Source: an uncultured Oscillospiraceae bacterium
Lineage (GTDB): Bacteria > Bacillota > Clostridia > Oscillospirales > Oscillospiraceae
DNA: 32,894 nucleotides
Assembly (NCBI GenBank): GCA_900763705.1
Contig: CAAFLG010000031.1
Location: 1 to 32,894, forward strand
Reading direction: 5' to 3'
This document shows positions 21,968 to 29,633 of this stretch, piece after piece; within the stretch, counting starts at the first letter, position 1, and every line of letters begins with the position of its first letter. Below the pieces are notes generated by a model, which worked only from the letters and a program-made list of their open reading frames with translations, did no database searches and was not told the DNA's origin. The position numbers and the translations under genes are program-made.

Positions 21968-22011
21968 TCGAACAATGTCTTTTCTGGAAAGCGCGCCTTT
22001 TCGCGCGGCGG

Positions 22012-22263
22012 TTATCCTTCCATTCTTTTTTGCAGCGTCGCGCTGGATAGCTCGGAGAGGTAAACGAGCTGCGGGTGATAGGGGTGGTCGCAGACCAAAA
22101 AGGTCTTCGGAATATCCTCGCAGGCATCGATGACGAGACTCTCGTCCTCGGCCCGGCGCAGAAATTCCGACGTGCGCTTTGACTGCGAGGTGATCTCAAG
22201 GTCGAAAACGCCGATGATGTGCTTTTCCGGGAGCATCACGTTGTTGCCGATGTGCAGATACAT
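22012..22263 (-). CDS. remB: Extracellular matrix regulator RemB (DUF370)
   Basis: An 83-residue protein of the DUF370/RemA-RemB family. It opens MYLHIGNNVMLPEKHIIGVFDLE, with the family's compact beta-rich fold. In Bacillus subtilis remB (yaaB) occupies the same place between recF and gyrB and contributes to biofilm-matrix control; RemA-type proteins bind DNA as ring assemblies. The ribosome site GAGGAG overlaps the end of recF, so it is read with recF. DNA binding by this particular protein is inferred from the family. Confidence 0.85.
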   Translation of the reverse strand: MYLHIGNNVMLPEKHIIGVFDLEITSQSKRTSEFLRRAEDESLVIDACEDIPKTFLVCDHPYHPQLVYLSELSSATLQKRMEG

Positions 22264-22274
22264 AGCCCTCTCCT

Positions 22275-23378
22275 CTATACCACCGCGCCGCCGGCAATAT
22301 GGAAGACCTTGCCGCTCAAAAGCGTTCCCAGCCGGTCCTCCTCGCAGCAGGTGATGAACACCTGCCCGCCGGAAATGCGGTTCAATACGTATTCCTGCCG
22401 CTTCGGGTCAAGCTCGGAGAGCACGTCATCGAGCAACAGCAGCGGCGTGCGCGATGTGATCTCGCGGTATATCTCGCGCTCGGCGAGCTTGAAGGCGAGC
22501 GCCGCCGTGCGCGTCTGCCCTTGAGAAGAAAACTGCCGCGCGTTCACGCCGCCGATCGTCACGGCGATATCATCCTTGTGCGGCCCCGAAAGGCACATGC
22601 GCGAGACTCGCTCCGCCGTTGCGTGTGACGCCTGATGCGCGCGCAGCTGCTCATAGATCGTTTCGATCGGCGCGAGGGGGTCAGAGATCGTTGAAACCGT
22701 TTGATACGTGACGCCCAGCTCTTCCCTTCCGCCCGAGCACTCGCGGTGCGCGGTGCGCGCGTATTCGCCCAGCCGCTCGCAAAAGCGCGCGCGGTAGTAG
22801 ATGAGCACCGCGCCGCTCTGCGCCATGCGCAGGTCGAATTCCGGCAGGGTATCGAGCAGCGAGGGATATTCCTCGCTGTCGCGCAGGATGCGAGTCTTGT
22901 GCTCGTAGGCCCGGTGATAGTCGGAGAGCGCCTGCGCGTACCTTGCGCGCAGCTGGCAGAGCGCGTCGTCCATGAATCTTCTTCTGGCCGCCGCGCCGTC
23001 GCGGATGAGCAGCAGATCCTCGGGGCAGAAGTAGACCGCGCCGAGCACATCCGTCAGGTCGCTCCCCTTTTTCGCCGGAACCTTGTTGATGAGGATTTTT
23101 CTTCTCTTCCCCGCCGCGAGCGATACTTCCAGCAGAAAATCACGCGAGCGGGCGAAGGCCTGCGCCGTCAGTTTTGCCTCGCTCTTTCCGAACGAGATCA
23201 GCTCGCGTTCCGCCCGCGTGCGCGGCGAATGGGCGCTTGAAAGGTAGACGATCGCCTCGAGCAGATTGGTCTTGCCCTGCGCGTTCTCGCCGACGATCAC
23301 GTTGCAGTCCGGCGCGAACGCAACGTCCAGCGCATCGTAATTGCGGAAGGACTGAAGCTTCAGCGCGTCAATTCGCAT
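22275..23378 (-). CDS. recF: DNA replication and repair protein RecF
   Basis: A 367-residue SMC-like ATPase that helps load RecA at gaps through RecOR. It shows Walker A GENAQGKT (30-37), the ABC-type signature FSSQGQTRT near 282-290 and Walker B LLLLDDVLSELD near 313-324. The N-terminal LKLQSFRNYDALDV is the usual RecF opening. Its ATG overlaps the yaaA stop by ATGCGAATTGA, so translation is coupled. It ends in TAG (22275-22277), the only gene stop of that type I noticed, relevant to the rnhA amber codon. Confidence 0.96.
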   Translation of the reverse strand: MRIDALKLQSFRNYDALDVAFAPDCNVIVGENAQGKTNLLEAIVYLSSAHSPRTRAERELISFGKSEAKLTAQAFARSRDFLLEVSLAAGKRRKILINKVPAKKGSDLTDVLGAVYFCPEDLLLIRDGAAARRRFMDDALCQLRARYAQALSDYHRAYEHKTRILRDSEEYPSLLDTLPEFDLRMAQSGAVLIYYRARFCERLGEYARTAHRECSGGREELGVTYQTVSTISDPLAPIETIYEQLRAHQASHATAERVSRMCLSGPHKDDIAVTIGGVNARQFSSQGQTRTAALAFKLAEREIYREITSRTPLLLLDDVLSELDPKRQEYVLNRISGGQVFITCCEEDRLGTLLSGKVFHIAGGAVV

Positions 23379-23583
23379 AAGAGACCGTCAGCTCTTCTCC
23401 GTCATAGGCGACCGTATCGCCGGGGCGGATCTTCTTGCCTCGCATCGTGCAGACCTCGCCGTTGACGGAAACTTCGCCCTCCTGAATAACGATCTTCGCC
23501 TCTCCGCCCGTGCCGACGAGATTTGCAAGCTTCAAAAGGTCCTGCAATTTGATAAATTCCGTGGTGATGGTAATGTCAGTCAT
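23368..23583 (-). CDS. yaaA: S4-domain RNA-binding protein YaaA (RlbA-type)
   Basis: A 71-residue protein made of one S4-like RNA-binding domain: FIKLQDLLKLANLVGTGGEAK, then GEVSVNGEVCTMRGKKIRPGD with the Arg-Gly-Lys-Lys-Ile signature. In Firmicutes this small gene sits between dnaN and recF and is thought to act on ribosomes or RNA; the exact role is unsettled. AAAGGAC lies upstream of the ATG. It overlaps recF by 11 bases. Confidence 0.9.
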   Translation of the reverse strand: MTDITITTEFIKLQDLLKLANLVGTGGEAKIVIQEGEVSVNGEVCTMRGKKIRPGDTVAYDGEELTVSYAN

Positions 23584-23657
23584 AAAAAAGTCCTTTACCG
23601 GATGATTCCAGATTGAAATCGTTGTATGTTTTTATACGCTTCGTATTTGTATTTTTC

Positions 23658-24770
23658 TTAATTTGCCTTCAAGCGCACGGGCAGCACCATGTAGAGGAAG
23701 TTTTCCTCCCCCTCAACAGGGACGATGATGGCCGGGGAAATGCCTGTGTTGAGCTCCATCTTCACGGTGTCGGCCGGGGCATAGCGCAGCGCGTCCATCA
23801 GATAGCGGTTGTTGAAGCCGATCTCCAGCCCCTGCCCGTCGCCCGCGATGCGGCAGACGTCCTTGGCGTCACCGCTGGCCGTCTTGGCGGACATCGTCAC
23901 CTTGTTGTCTTCAAAAAGGCAGCGCACGGGGCTCTTGAGCTTTTCGCTGATGACGACGCTCACGCGCTCAAGGCTCTGGAGCATCGTCTTTGTGTCGAGC
24001 ACGATGTTGATGGGGTTGCGGCGCGGGATGGCATTCTTATAGTCGAGGAACTCGCCCTCGAGGCGGCGGCAGATGAGCTCCGTCTCGCCCACCTCAAATA
24101 AGATGTGGCGCTGGCCGAGCGTGATGGTCACGCTCTCGTCGATCTCCTCGCAGATGCGCTCGACCTCGTTGAGCGCCGTGCCGGGCGCGACGAAGGAAAA
24201 TGCGCCGCCCTCGATCTTTTCAAGCTTTTCCTTACGCAGCGCCAGACGGAAGCCGTCGACCGAGACGACCGTCAGCCCGGAGGCCGCGACCTCGAAAAGA
24301 GAGCCCATGTGCACGGGGCGCGCCTCGTTCGTCGAAACGGCGAAGCTCGTCTGCTGGATCATGGACTTGAGCGTCTTTTCCGCGATCTGCACGGCGTATT
24401 TCTCCTCGACCTCAGGAAGCTCGGGGAAATCCGCGGCGGAAAGACCCATGATGTCAAAGTCCGCGTCGCCGCAGGAGAGATGGATGAGGTACTTATCGTC
24501 CGCGGTGAAGGTCACGACATCGTCGGGCAGTCTTCTTAAAATCTCGCCGATCAGGCGGGCGTTGACGACCAGCTCGCCGTCCTCCGCCGTTTCCACGGGA
24601 AAGCGCGTGCGGATGCCGGTCTGCATATTGTAGCCGGAAACGGTCAGGCTCTCGCCGCCGCAGGTCAGCAGCAGTCCTTCGAGCGCGGGGATGGAGCTTT
24701 TCGCCGCCACGGCGCGGGAGGCGGTATTGACTGCGTTTTGCAGCAGCAGCTTTTCGCAGGAAAATTTCAT
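23658..24770 (-). CDS. dnaN: DNA polymerase III beta subunit (sliding clamp)
   Basis: A 370-residue clamp that encircles DNA and tethers the replicative polymerase. Three repeats of the clamp fold are visible: MKFSCEKLLLQNAVNTASRAV at the start, a middle domain with QTSFAVSTNEARPVHMGSLFE, and a C-terminal MLPVRLKAN end typical of clamps (peptide-binding pocket). Length is standard. AAGGAAGG precedes the ATG. It is next to the DnaA-box cluster, as in Bacillus. Confidence 0.97.
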   Translation of the reverse strand: MKFSCEKLLLQNAVNTASRAVAAKSSIPALEGLLLTCGGESLTVSGYNMQTGIRTRFPVETAEDGELVVNARLIGEILRRLPDDVVTFTADDKYLIHLSCGDADFDIMGLSAADFPELPEVEEKYAVQIAEKTLKSMIQQTSFAVSTNEARPVHMGSLFEVAASGLTVVSVDGFRLALRKEKLEKIEGGAFSFVAPGTALNEVERICEEIDESVTITLGQRHILFEVGETELICRRLEGEFLDYKNAIPRRNPINIVLDTKTMLQSLERVSVVISEKLKSPVRCLFEDNKVTMSAKTASGDAKDVCRIAGDGQGLEIGFNNRYLMDALRYAPADTVKMELNTGISPAIIVPVEGEENFLYMVLPVRLKAN

Positions 24771-25014
24771 AGCGGCCTTCCTTTCGTAAATGGGGGAATT
24801 TTTCTCTTTTGGAAAAGAAAAAAGGATAGTTTTTAGAAATAGCAGCAGTAGGGGCGCAAAACTGTGGAAAACGTGAATTTTCCCAGAAATTCCAAGGAAA
24901 AGTTTTCCCTGCCCCGGTGTTGAAAAGTCATATCACTTTCCACAGGTAAAATTTTGGAAAAATGTTTCCACAGCTTCCCTCTGCACAACCCTGTGGATAA
25001 TGTGGAAAACTTTG
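24771..25014. other. Replication origin (oriC) with DnaA boxes and DnaA-trio-like triplets
   Basis: The dnaA-dnaN gap contains a perfect DnaA box TGTGGATAA (24992-25000) and near-boxes TGTGGAAAA (25001-25009, 24863-24871), CTTTCCACA (24936-24944) and GTTTCCACA (24964-24972). On the minus strand the last box before dnaN is followed by a GC cluster (GCGCCCC, 24851-24857) and then triplets TAC TGC TGC TAT TTC TAA (24833-24850), then an A/T-rich stretch (24790-24832). This box, GC cluster, trio, AT-rich order is that of the B. subtilis unwinding site, in the same position relative to dnaA and dnaN. Confidence 0.85.
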
Positions 25015-26328
25015 TTATCTCTTGGAGTTGATGTTGATCGTGATCTCCTTGATCGTCTGGTTGAAGACCGGGTCGGATTTCATCTTCTTTTCAATCTGCT
25101 CGAGCGAGTGGAGCACGGTCGTATGGTCGCGCTTGCCGAACTCGCGGCCGATATCGGGCGTCGAGAGATTCGTCATGCGGCGCACGAGGTACATCGCGGC
25201 CTGACGGGCGTTGACGGCCTCGCGGCTTCGAGACGGGCCCTTGATGACCTCTTCGTCGATGCCGAAGTAGCGCGACGTTTCAGTGATGATCATCGCCGCC
25301 GTGGGGGCGAGATTAGCGTTCTTTTTCATAAAGTCCTCGACTGCGCGGTGCGCGGCGTCGGCGTCCATCTCGCGTCCGATGAGATCGCGGTAGGCGAGGA
25401 TCTTGTTCATCGTGCCCTCGAGCTGGCGGACGTTGGAGGTGACATTCTCGGCGATGTACTTGGCAATGTCGTCGTCGATGACGGTGCCCCACTGCGCGGC
25501 CTTGTTCTTTACGATGGCAAGGCGCGTTTCAAAGTCGGGCGGCTGCACGTCGACGAGCAGGCCCCACTCAAAGCGCGTGCGCAGGCGGTCGTCGAGCAGG
25601 TGCATCTCAGAGGGCGGACGGTCGGAGGTCAGGACGATCTGCCGCCCGGCCTCGTAGAGCGTGTTGAAGGTATGGAAGAATTCGTTCTGCACCTGCTCCT
25701 TGCCCGCGACAAACTGTACGTCGTCCACGAGCAGGAGGTCTGCGTCGCGGTACTTCGCGCGGAACTCGCTGCCGCGGCCTGCGCGCACGAGCTCGATGAA
25801 TTCGTTGATGAAATCGTCGCCCTTGATGTAGATGATCTTGGCGGAGGGCCGGCTTGCGCGGATCTGGTGGGCGATGGCGTAGATGAGGTGCGTTTTGCCA
25901 AGGCCCGAGTCGCCGTAGATGAAAAGGGGGTTATAATGGCCCACACCGTCAGCCACGGCGCGTGCGGCGGCATAGGCCATCTTGTTCGATTCACCGACAA
26001 CGAAGGTGTCGAAGGTAAATTCACCGGAGTCGAGCAGCGAGTTGGATTTTTTGTCTGCGGGCTCGAAAAGAGCCGAGCTCTCTTCGCTCGAGAGAAGCTT
26101 TACGTCGAAATCGGCGGAGTAAATGTCCCGCAGGGAATCCTTGATGCGGTCCGAGAACATGGACTCGATGGTGCTGCGCTTAAAATCGTTCGGGCAGTGG
26201 AGGTAGAGCGTGCGATCCTTGATGGATACGGCCTCCACCTCGTCGAACCAGGTGGAGATGGTCGTCTCGGAAAGGTCCTGGCTCAACCGCGCGAGAACGA
26301 TCTTCCAGATGTCTGCAACAGAGTTCAC
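25015..26328 (-). CDS. dnaA: Chromosomal replication initiator protein DnaA
   Basis: A 437-residue AAA+ initiator that binds DnaA boxes and melts oriC. Domain I is about 1-75, a short linker follows, then AAA+ with Walker A GDSGLGKT (139-146), Walker B LLLVDDVQ (198-205) and sensor TSDRPPSEM. Domain IV ends with the DNA-binding signature GREFGKRDHTTVLHS. The start is GTG at 26328, with AAAGGAG seven bases upstream (26336-26342); the longer open frame upstream passes through the promoter and is excluded. The transcript begins at a good promoter (26387-26415) with a small CGGCC/GGCCG hairpin in its leader (26357-26370). Confidence 0.97.
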   Translation of the reverse strand: MNSVADIWKIVLARLSQDLSETTISTWFDEVEAVSIKDRTLYLHCPNDFKRSTIESMFSDRIKDSLRDIYSADFDVKLLSSEESSALFEPADKKSNSLLDSGEFTFDTFVVGESNKMAYAAARAVADGVGHYNPLFIYGDSGLGKTHLIYAIAHQIRASRPSAKIIYIKGDDFINEFIELVRAGRGSEFRAKYRDADLLLVDDVQFVAGKEQVQNEFFHTFNTLYEAGRQIVLTSDRPPSEMHLLDDRLRTRFEWGLLVDVQPPDFETRLAIVKNKAAQWGTVIDDDIAKYIAENVTSNVRQLEGTMNKILAYRDLIGREMDADAAHRAVEDFMKKNANLAPTAAMIITETSRYFGIDEEVIKGPSRSREAVNARQAAMYLVRRMTNLSTPDIGREFGKRDHTTVLHSLEQIEKKMKSDPVFNQTIKEITININSKR

Positions 26329-26386
26329 GGAAGCGCTCCTTTCTTTTTCTTCTGAGCGGCCGAAAGGCCGAAAGTTAACCTTACTT

Positions 26387-26415
26387 ATTATAGCAGAAAA
26401 GGGCTGAGAACGCAA
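26387..26415 (-). promoter_or_regulatory. Promoter of dnaA
   Basis: Minus strand TTGCGT (26410-26415), a 17-base spacer and TATAAT (26387-26392); the leader is about 50 bases. No convincing DnaA box overlaps it, so autoregulation by DnaA is not evident here. Confidence 0.8.
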
Positions 26416-26510
26416 CACATATTCTAAATATAAAATGCCGTTTTCCAAGGGATTTTGCCCACAAAAAGAGCGGAGAAAAAACAATATCTTGCGCGTTTCC
26501 TTTCTTTTTG

Positions 26511-26553
26511 TCACAAGAGTTTGTGATACTATCGCTTCTCACAAAAATTGCGA
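26511..26553. promoter_or_regulatory. Paired inverted repeats upstream of the rpmH promoter
   Basis: TCACAA-GAGT-TTGTGA (26511-26526) is a perfect palindrome; TCACAA-AAA-TTGCGA (26539-26553) is a near copy 28 bases on. They lie just upstream of the rpmH -35 (26563). They resemble a pair of operator half-sites for an unknown dimeric protein. They are not DnaA boxes. Confidence 0.4.
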
Positions 26554-26562
26554 ACTTTCGGT

Positions 26563-26591
26563 TGACAGAATGGGGCGAAAACGATATAATA
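26563..26591 (+). promoter_or_regulatory. Consensus promoter of rpmH-rnpA
   Basis: TTGACA (26563-26568), a 17-base spacer and TATAAT (26586-26591): a perfect sigma-A promoter, as expected for a ribosomal-protein operon. The leader to rpmH is about 125 bases. Confidence 0.92.
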
Positions 26592-26639
26592 CTTCGTGCG
26601 TTTCTGTAAAGTCACGCGCATTTATGTCAACTGCGGTCC

Positions 26640-26693
26640 GTGAGGATGACCTCACCCGCCGTCGAGTAAGTGCAGCGGCCGCAAGGCCTCTGC
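26640..26693 (+). promoter_or_regulatory. Two hairpins in the rpmH leader
   Basis: GTGAGG-ATGA-CCTCAC (26640-26655) and GCAG-C-GGCC-GCAA-GGCC-T-CTGC (26672-26693, one mismatch, GNRA-type loop). They sit between promoter and ribosome site, so a leader-based control of L34 is possible, though no known class is recognised. Confidence 0.4.
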
Positions 26694-26724
26694 CGGTAAA
26701 AATTTTTCAGGAGGTAAAAACGAA

Positions 26725-26865
26725 ATGGCTACTTCTCGCACCTATCAGCCCAAGAAGATCCAGCGCTCCAAGGAGCACGGCTTCCGCAAGAGAATGTCCA
26801 CTGCCAACGGCCGCAAGGTTCTTGCCCGTCGTCGTGCACGCGGCCGCGCCCGTCTCACCCACTAA
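26725..26865 (+). CDS. rpmH: 50S ribosomal protein L34
   Basis: A 46-residue, very basic protein of the large subunit. The family core is present: TYQPKK.QRSKEHGFRKRM, then ANGRKVLARRRARGRARLTH. The N-terminus MATSRTYQP is two residues longer than the common MKRTYQP form, as in related clostridia. AGGAGG (26709-26714) precedes the ATG. It leads the plus-strand operon rightward from the origin. Confidence 0.96.
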   Translation: MATSRTYQPKKIQRSKEHGFRKRMSTANGRKVLARRRARGRARLTH

Positions 26866-26910
26866 GAGCGGGAGCAACTTGCGTATCGTATGCTACAGAT
26901 GAAACAATGA

Positions 26911-26947
26911 GGGACGGCCGATGAAATTTTGTTTCGATCGCCGTCCC
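26911..26947 (+). other. Interrupted hairpin between rpmH and rnpA
   Basis: GGGACGGC (26911-26918) pairs with GCCGTCCC (26940-26947), and inside it GAAA with TTTC, separated by a 4-by-4 internal loop. There is no T-run after it. It could stabilise or punctuate the rpmH mRNA, giving much more L34 than RnpA, or be a processing site. Confidence 0.5.
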
Positions 26948-26990
26948 TTGCAGGCTATTGAGACAAAGCTGCGCTAAGCAGGGAGAGCAC

Positions 26991-27335
26991 GTGAAAAGCA
27001 CCACCACCGTCAAGGAGAATTACGAATTCCGCCGGATGTACGCTAAGGGTAAATCCGGTGTTTCGTCCTGCCTTGTGGTGTATTTCCGCAAGAATAAGCT
27101 GGGGCACAACCGCCTCGGCGTCACGGTCAGCACCAAGCTCGGCCATGCCGTCGTGCGCAACCGTGTCCGCCGCCGCATCCGCGAGATCTTCCGCCTCAGC
27201 CAGGGGAGGATGAAGCAGGGCTACGATCTGATCGTCGTCGCCCGCACGCGGGCTGCAAACGCGGACTACTGGGAGATGAAGCGCGCGTTTGAAAAAACGT
27301 GCAAAAAGCTCGATCTCTGGGAGAAGGAGAAATGA
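26991..27335 (+). CDS. rnpA: Ribonuclease P protein component
   Basis: A 114-residue basic protein that binds the RNase P RNA and the 5' leader of pre-tRNA. The family hallmark is RNRVRRRIREIFR (about 56-68), with the upstream FRRMYAKGKS and LGVTVSTKLGHAVVRN. The start is GTG at 26991 with GGGAG five bases upstream; the open frame extends further upstream but starts between the genes. The last codons overlap the yidD start (ATGA). Confidence 0.95.
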   Translation: MKSTTTVKENYEFRRMYAKGKSGVSSCLVVYFRKNKLGHNRLGVTVSTKLGHAVVRNRVRRRIREIFRLSQGRMKQGYDLIVVARTRAANADYWEMKRAFEKTCKKLDLWEKEK

Positions 27336-27547
27336 AGCGTCTCCTTCTCTGGCTCGTGCGGTTTTACCGCAGGGCCATCTCGCCCTACCGTCCCCCCTGC
27401 TGCCGCTTTATCCCCACCTGCTCGCAGTACGCGCTCGAGGCCATCGAGAAGTATGGCGCTTTCAAGGGAGGCTGGCTTGCTTTCAGGCGTATCATGCGAT
27501 GCCATCCGTTCTACAAGGGCGGAAAAATTTACGACCCGGTCCCGTGA
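27332..27547 (+). CDS. yidD: Membrane protein insertion efficiency factor YidD
   Basis: A 71-residue protein found next to yidC in most bacteria and implicated in membrane-protein insertion. Features: a hydrophobic, amphipathic N-terminus (LLLWLVRFYRRAISPYRPP), then CCRFIPTCSQYALEAIEKYG and CHPFYKGGKIYDPVP, the family motifs. GAAGGAG precedes the ATG at 27332, which overlaps the rnpA stop. Confidence 0.95.
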   Translation: MKRLLLWLVRFYRRAISPYRPPCCRFIPTCSQYALEAIEKYGAFKGGWLAFRRIMRCHPFYKGGKIYDPVP

Positions 27548-27580
27548 CCGAACTCAATCACCACGGAGGAAACCGAAACC

Positions 27581-28702
27581 ATGCAGAATATTTTTTCTAT
27601 CATTGGTTACTACATTTGCGTTCCCTTCGCCTGGATCCTGCGCACCTTCTATGAGCTGACCGGCTCCTACGGCTGGGCGCTGGTGCTCTTCACGCTCGTC
27701 GTGAAGCTCATCACGCTTCCCTTCCAGATGAAGTCGAAAAAGAGCATGATGCGCATGAATCTCTTCCAGCCCAAGATGAAAGAGATCCAGACGAAATATG
27801 CCAACAATCCCCAGCGCATGAACGAAGAGATGCAGATGCTCTATGCCCAGGAGGGCGTGAACCCCATGAGCGGCTGCCTTTGGAGCTTCCTGCCCTTCCC
27901 CATTCTCATCGCGCTCTATTCCATCATTCGTCAGCCCCTCAGCCGCTTCATGCTGCTCAAGGCCGACGTTGTGACGCAGATCACCACCCTCGCCACCACC
28001 CTCGGCTACAATGCCGAGACCGTGCGCAAGGGCTATGAAGAGATCGGCCTTGCCCGCTTCATTTCCGAAAATTTCGCGGAATTTTCCGGCAAGTTCGACG
28101 GTCTCATCAACCTGAACTACAACTTCCTCGGCCTTGACCTCACGGTCATGCCGGGGGATGTGTGGAAGGATTTCTTCACCGGCGGCTGGCCCATCATCGG
28201 CGTGGTGCTCATCCCCTTCATCTCCGCTGCGCTGAGCTTTTTGCAGTCCAAGGCTTCCATGGCCGGCAACGTTGCCACCGAAGGCAACGACGCCACCGCC
28301 CGCTCCAGCCGCATGATGATGTGGATGATGCCGCTCATGTCCCTGTGGATTGGCTTCACCCTGCCCGCGGCTCTCGGCGTTTACTGGATCGTCAACTCCA
28401 TGCTCTACGCCATCCAGGAAAAGGTGCTCACCAAGTACTACAAGAGCCACATGGAAGACGAGATCAGCGAGAAGGAGCGCCAGAAGCGCGAGGACCGCAT
28501 CCGCCGCATGGAGGCTGCCCGCGAGCAGCAGCGTAAGATCGCCGCCGAGGAGGCGGAGAAGAAGACGCTCAAGGAAAAGCGCGCGGAAAAGCAGGCCAGC
28601 AAGTCTACGAAGAAGAAAAACTCCACCAACGAAAACGGCCGCGTCGGCGACCGTCCCTATGCCCGCGGCCGCTCCTTCGACCCCGAGCATTACGGTGAAT
28701 AA
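27581..28702 (+). CDS. yidC: Membrane protein insertase YidC/SpoIIIJ
   Basis: A 373-residue YidC/Oxa1/Alb3 insertase of the Gram-positive kind, lacking the large periplasmic domain. The first hydrophobic helix (about 3-20) has no clear lipobox. The conserved helix with the central basic residue, YGWALVLFTLVVKLITLPFQ, is followed by the cytoplasmic hairpin KSMMRMNLFQPKMKEIQTKYANN. Later helices carry LPFPILIALYSIIRQP and the last, LPAALGVYWIVNS. The C-terminal tail (about 285-373) is highly charged (Lys/Glu/Arg), typical for ribosome contact. GGAGG lies upstream of the ATG. Another insertase copy elsewhere in the genome is possible. Confidence 0.95.
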   Translation: MQNIFSIIGYYICVPFAWILRTFYELTGSYGWALVLFTLVVKLITLPFQMKSKKSMMRMNLFQPKMKEIQTKYANNPQRMNEEMQMLYAQEGVNPMSGCLWSFLPFPILIALYSIIRQPLSRFMLLKADVVTQITTLATTLGYNAETVRKGYEEIGLARFISENFAEFSGKFDGLINLNYNFLGLDLTVMPGDVWKDFFTGGWPIIGVVLIPFISAALSFLQSKASMAGNVATEGNDATARSSRMMMWMMPLMSLWIGFTLPAALGVYWIVNSMLYAIQEKVLTKYYKSHMEDEISEKERQKREDRIRRMEAAREQQRKIAAEEAEKKTLKEKRAEKQASKSTKKKNSTNENGRVGDRPYARGRSFDPEHYGE

Positions 28703-28724
28703 AAAACATAAGGAGCTTGTCTGA

Positions 28725-29624
28725 ATGATCAAGTTTATTGACGTAACGGGCAAGACGGAGGACGAGGCGATCCGCAGCGCGCTCGCTCAGCTGGGAATGG
28801 ACAGAGACGATGTCTCCGTCGAGATCCTCGAGCGTGCGAAGTCCGGATTCCTCGGCATCGGCAGCGCGCCCGCGCGCGTTCGCGTGAGCTATGACGACGG
28901 CAAGGCCGAAGAAGAGGTCAAGCCCGCTCCGCAGCCTGCCGAACCCAAGCCCGAAAAGAAAGTTGAAAGCGCGCCCAAGGCGGCCGCTCCCCTCTTTGCG
29001 CCCGAGGTCCTTCAGAAGAAGGGCAGCAGCGCGGAGAGAAGCGAAAGAAACGCGCGCGCACCGCGTGAGGACCGCCGCGAGCGCACGAAGCGCCCCGAGC
29101 GCGCGGAGCGTCCCGCGCCGCAGCCCAAGGAGATCGTCGACCTCGGCGAAGAGTGCCGCGACGAAAAGAGCGAGCAGATCCGCTCCTTCCTCAAGGGTCT
29201 TCTTGAGCACATGGATTCCGCGGCCGAGATCAAGGTCTACGAGAGCGAGAAGGGCCGCTACAAGGTCTTCCTCGAGGGCGAGAAGCTCGGCGCGCTGATC
29301 GGCCGCCGCGGCGAAACGCTCGACGCCATCCAGCAGCTGACGAATTACAGCATCAACCGCGGCAGCGAGAAAAACCGCGTGCGCGTGCAGGTCGATGCCG
29401 AGAACTACCGCGAAAAGCGCGAGCAGAGCCTCGAGCGTCTCGCGGAAAAGGTCGCCGGCAAGGTCACCAAGTACCGCCGCAACGTCACCCTCGAGCCGAT
29501 GAACGCCTATGAGCGCCATGTGATCCACACCGCGCTCCAGGATACGCCGGGCGTGACCACCTTCTCCATCGGCACCGAGCCGAACCGCCGCGTCGTCGTG
29601 TCCTACGACCGCACGAAGGTGTAA
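28725..29624 (+). CDS. jag: RNA-binding protein KhpB/Jag (Jag-N, KH, R3H domains)
   Basis: A 299-residue cytoplasmic RNA-binding protein. Jag-N domain about 1-52 (FIDVTGKTEDEAI...KSGFLGIGSAPARV), a low-complexity charged linker (about 58-140, rich in Pro, Ala, Glu, Arg), the KH domain near 165-220 with GALIGRRGETLDAIQQLTN, and an R3H domain near 225-299 (EPMNAYERHVIH). In Gram-positive bacteria Jag/KhpB works with KhpA in cell-envelope and division control and is cotranscribed with yidC. AAGGAG lies nine bases upstream of the ATG. Confidence 0.95.
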   Translation: MIKFIDVTGKTEDEAIRSALAQLGMDRDDVSVEILERAKSGFLGIGSAPARVRVSYDDGKAEEEVKPAPQPAEPKPEKKVESAPKAAAPLFAPEVLQKKGSSAERSERNARAPREDRRERTKRPERAERPAPQPKEIVDLGEECRDEKSEQIRSFLKGLLEHMDSAAEIKVYESEKGRYKVFLEGEKLGALIGRRGETLDAIQQLTNYSINRGSEKNRVRVQVDAENYREKREQSLERLAEKVAGKVTKYRRNVTLEPMNAYERHVIHTALQDTPGVTTFSIGTEPNRRVVVSYDRTKV

Positions 29625-29633
29625 GCGGCCGCG

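Noticed and set aside
20185..22050. 621-codon plus-strand open frame opposite gyrB
   Set aside because: Antisense shadow of gyrB; no family resemblance and no ribosome site. The same applies to 17452-18726, 18739-20136, 25000-26355 (plus) and 8648-10060, 27554-28753, 28605-29777 (minus).
26511..26544. Rex (redox regulator) site
   Set aside because: Rex sites are TTGTGA-N8-TCACAA; here the half-sites are either in the opposite order (TCACAA-N4-TTGTGA) or twelve bases apart.
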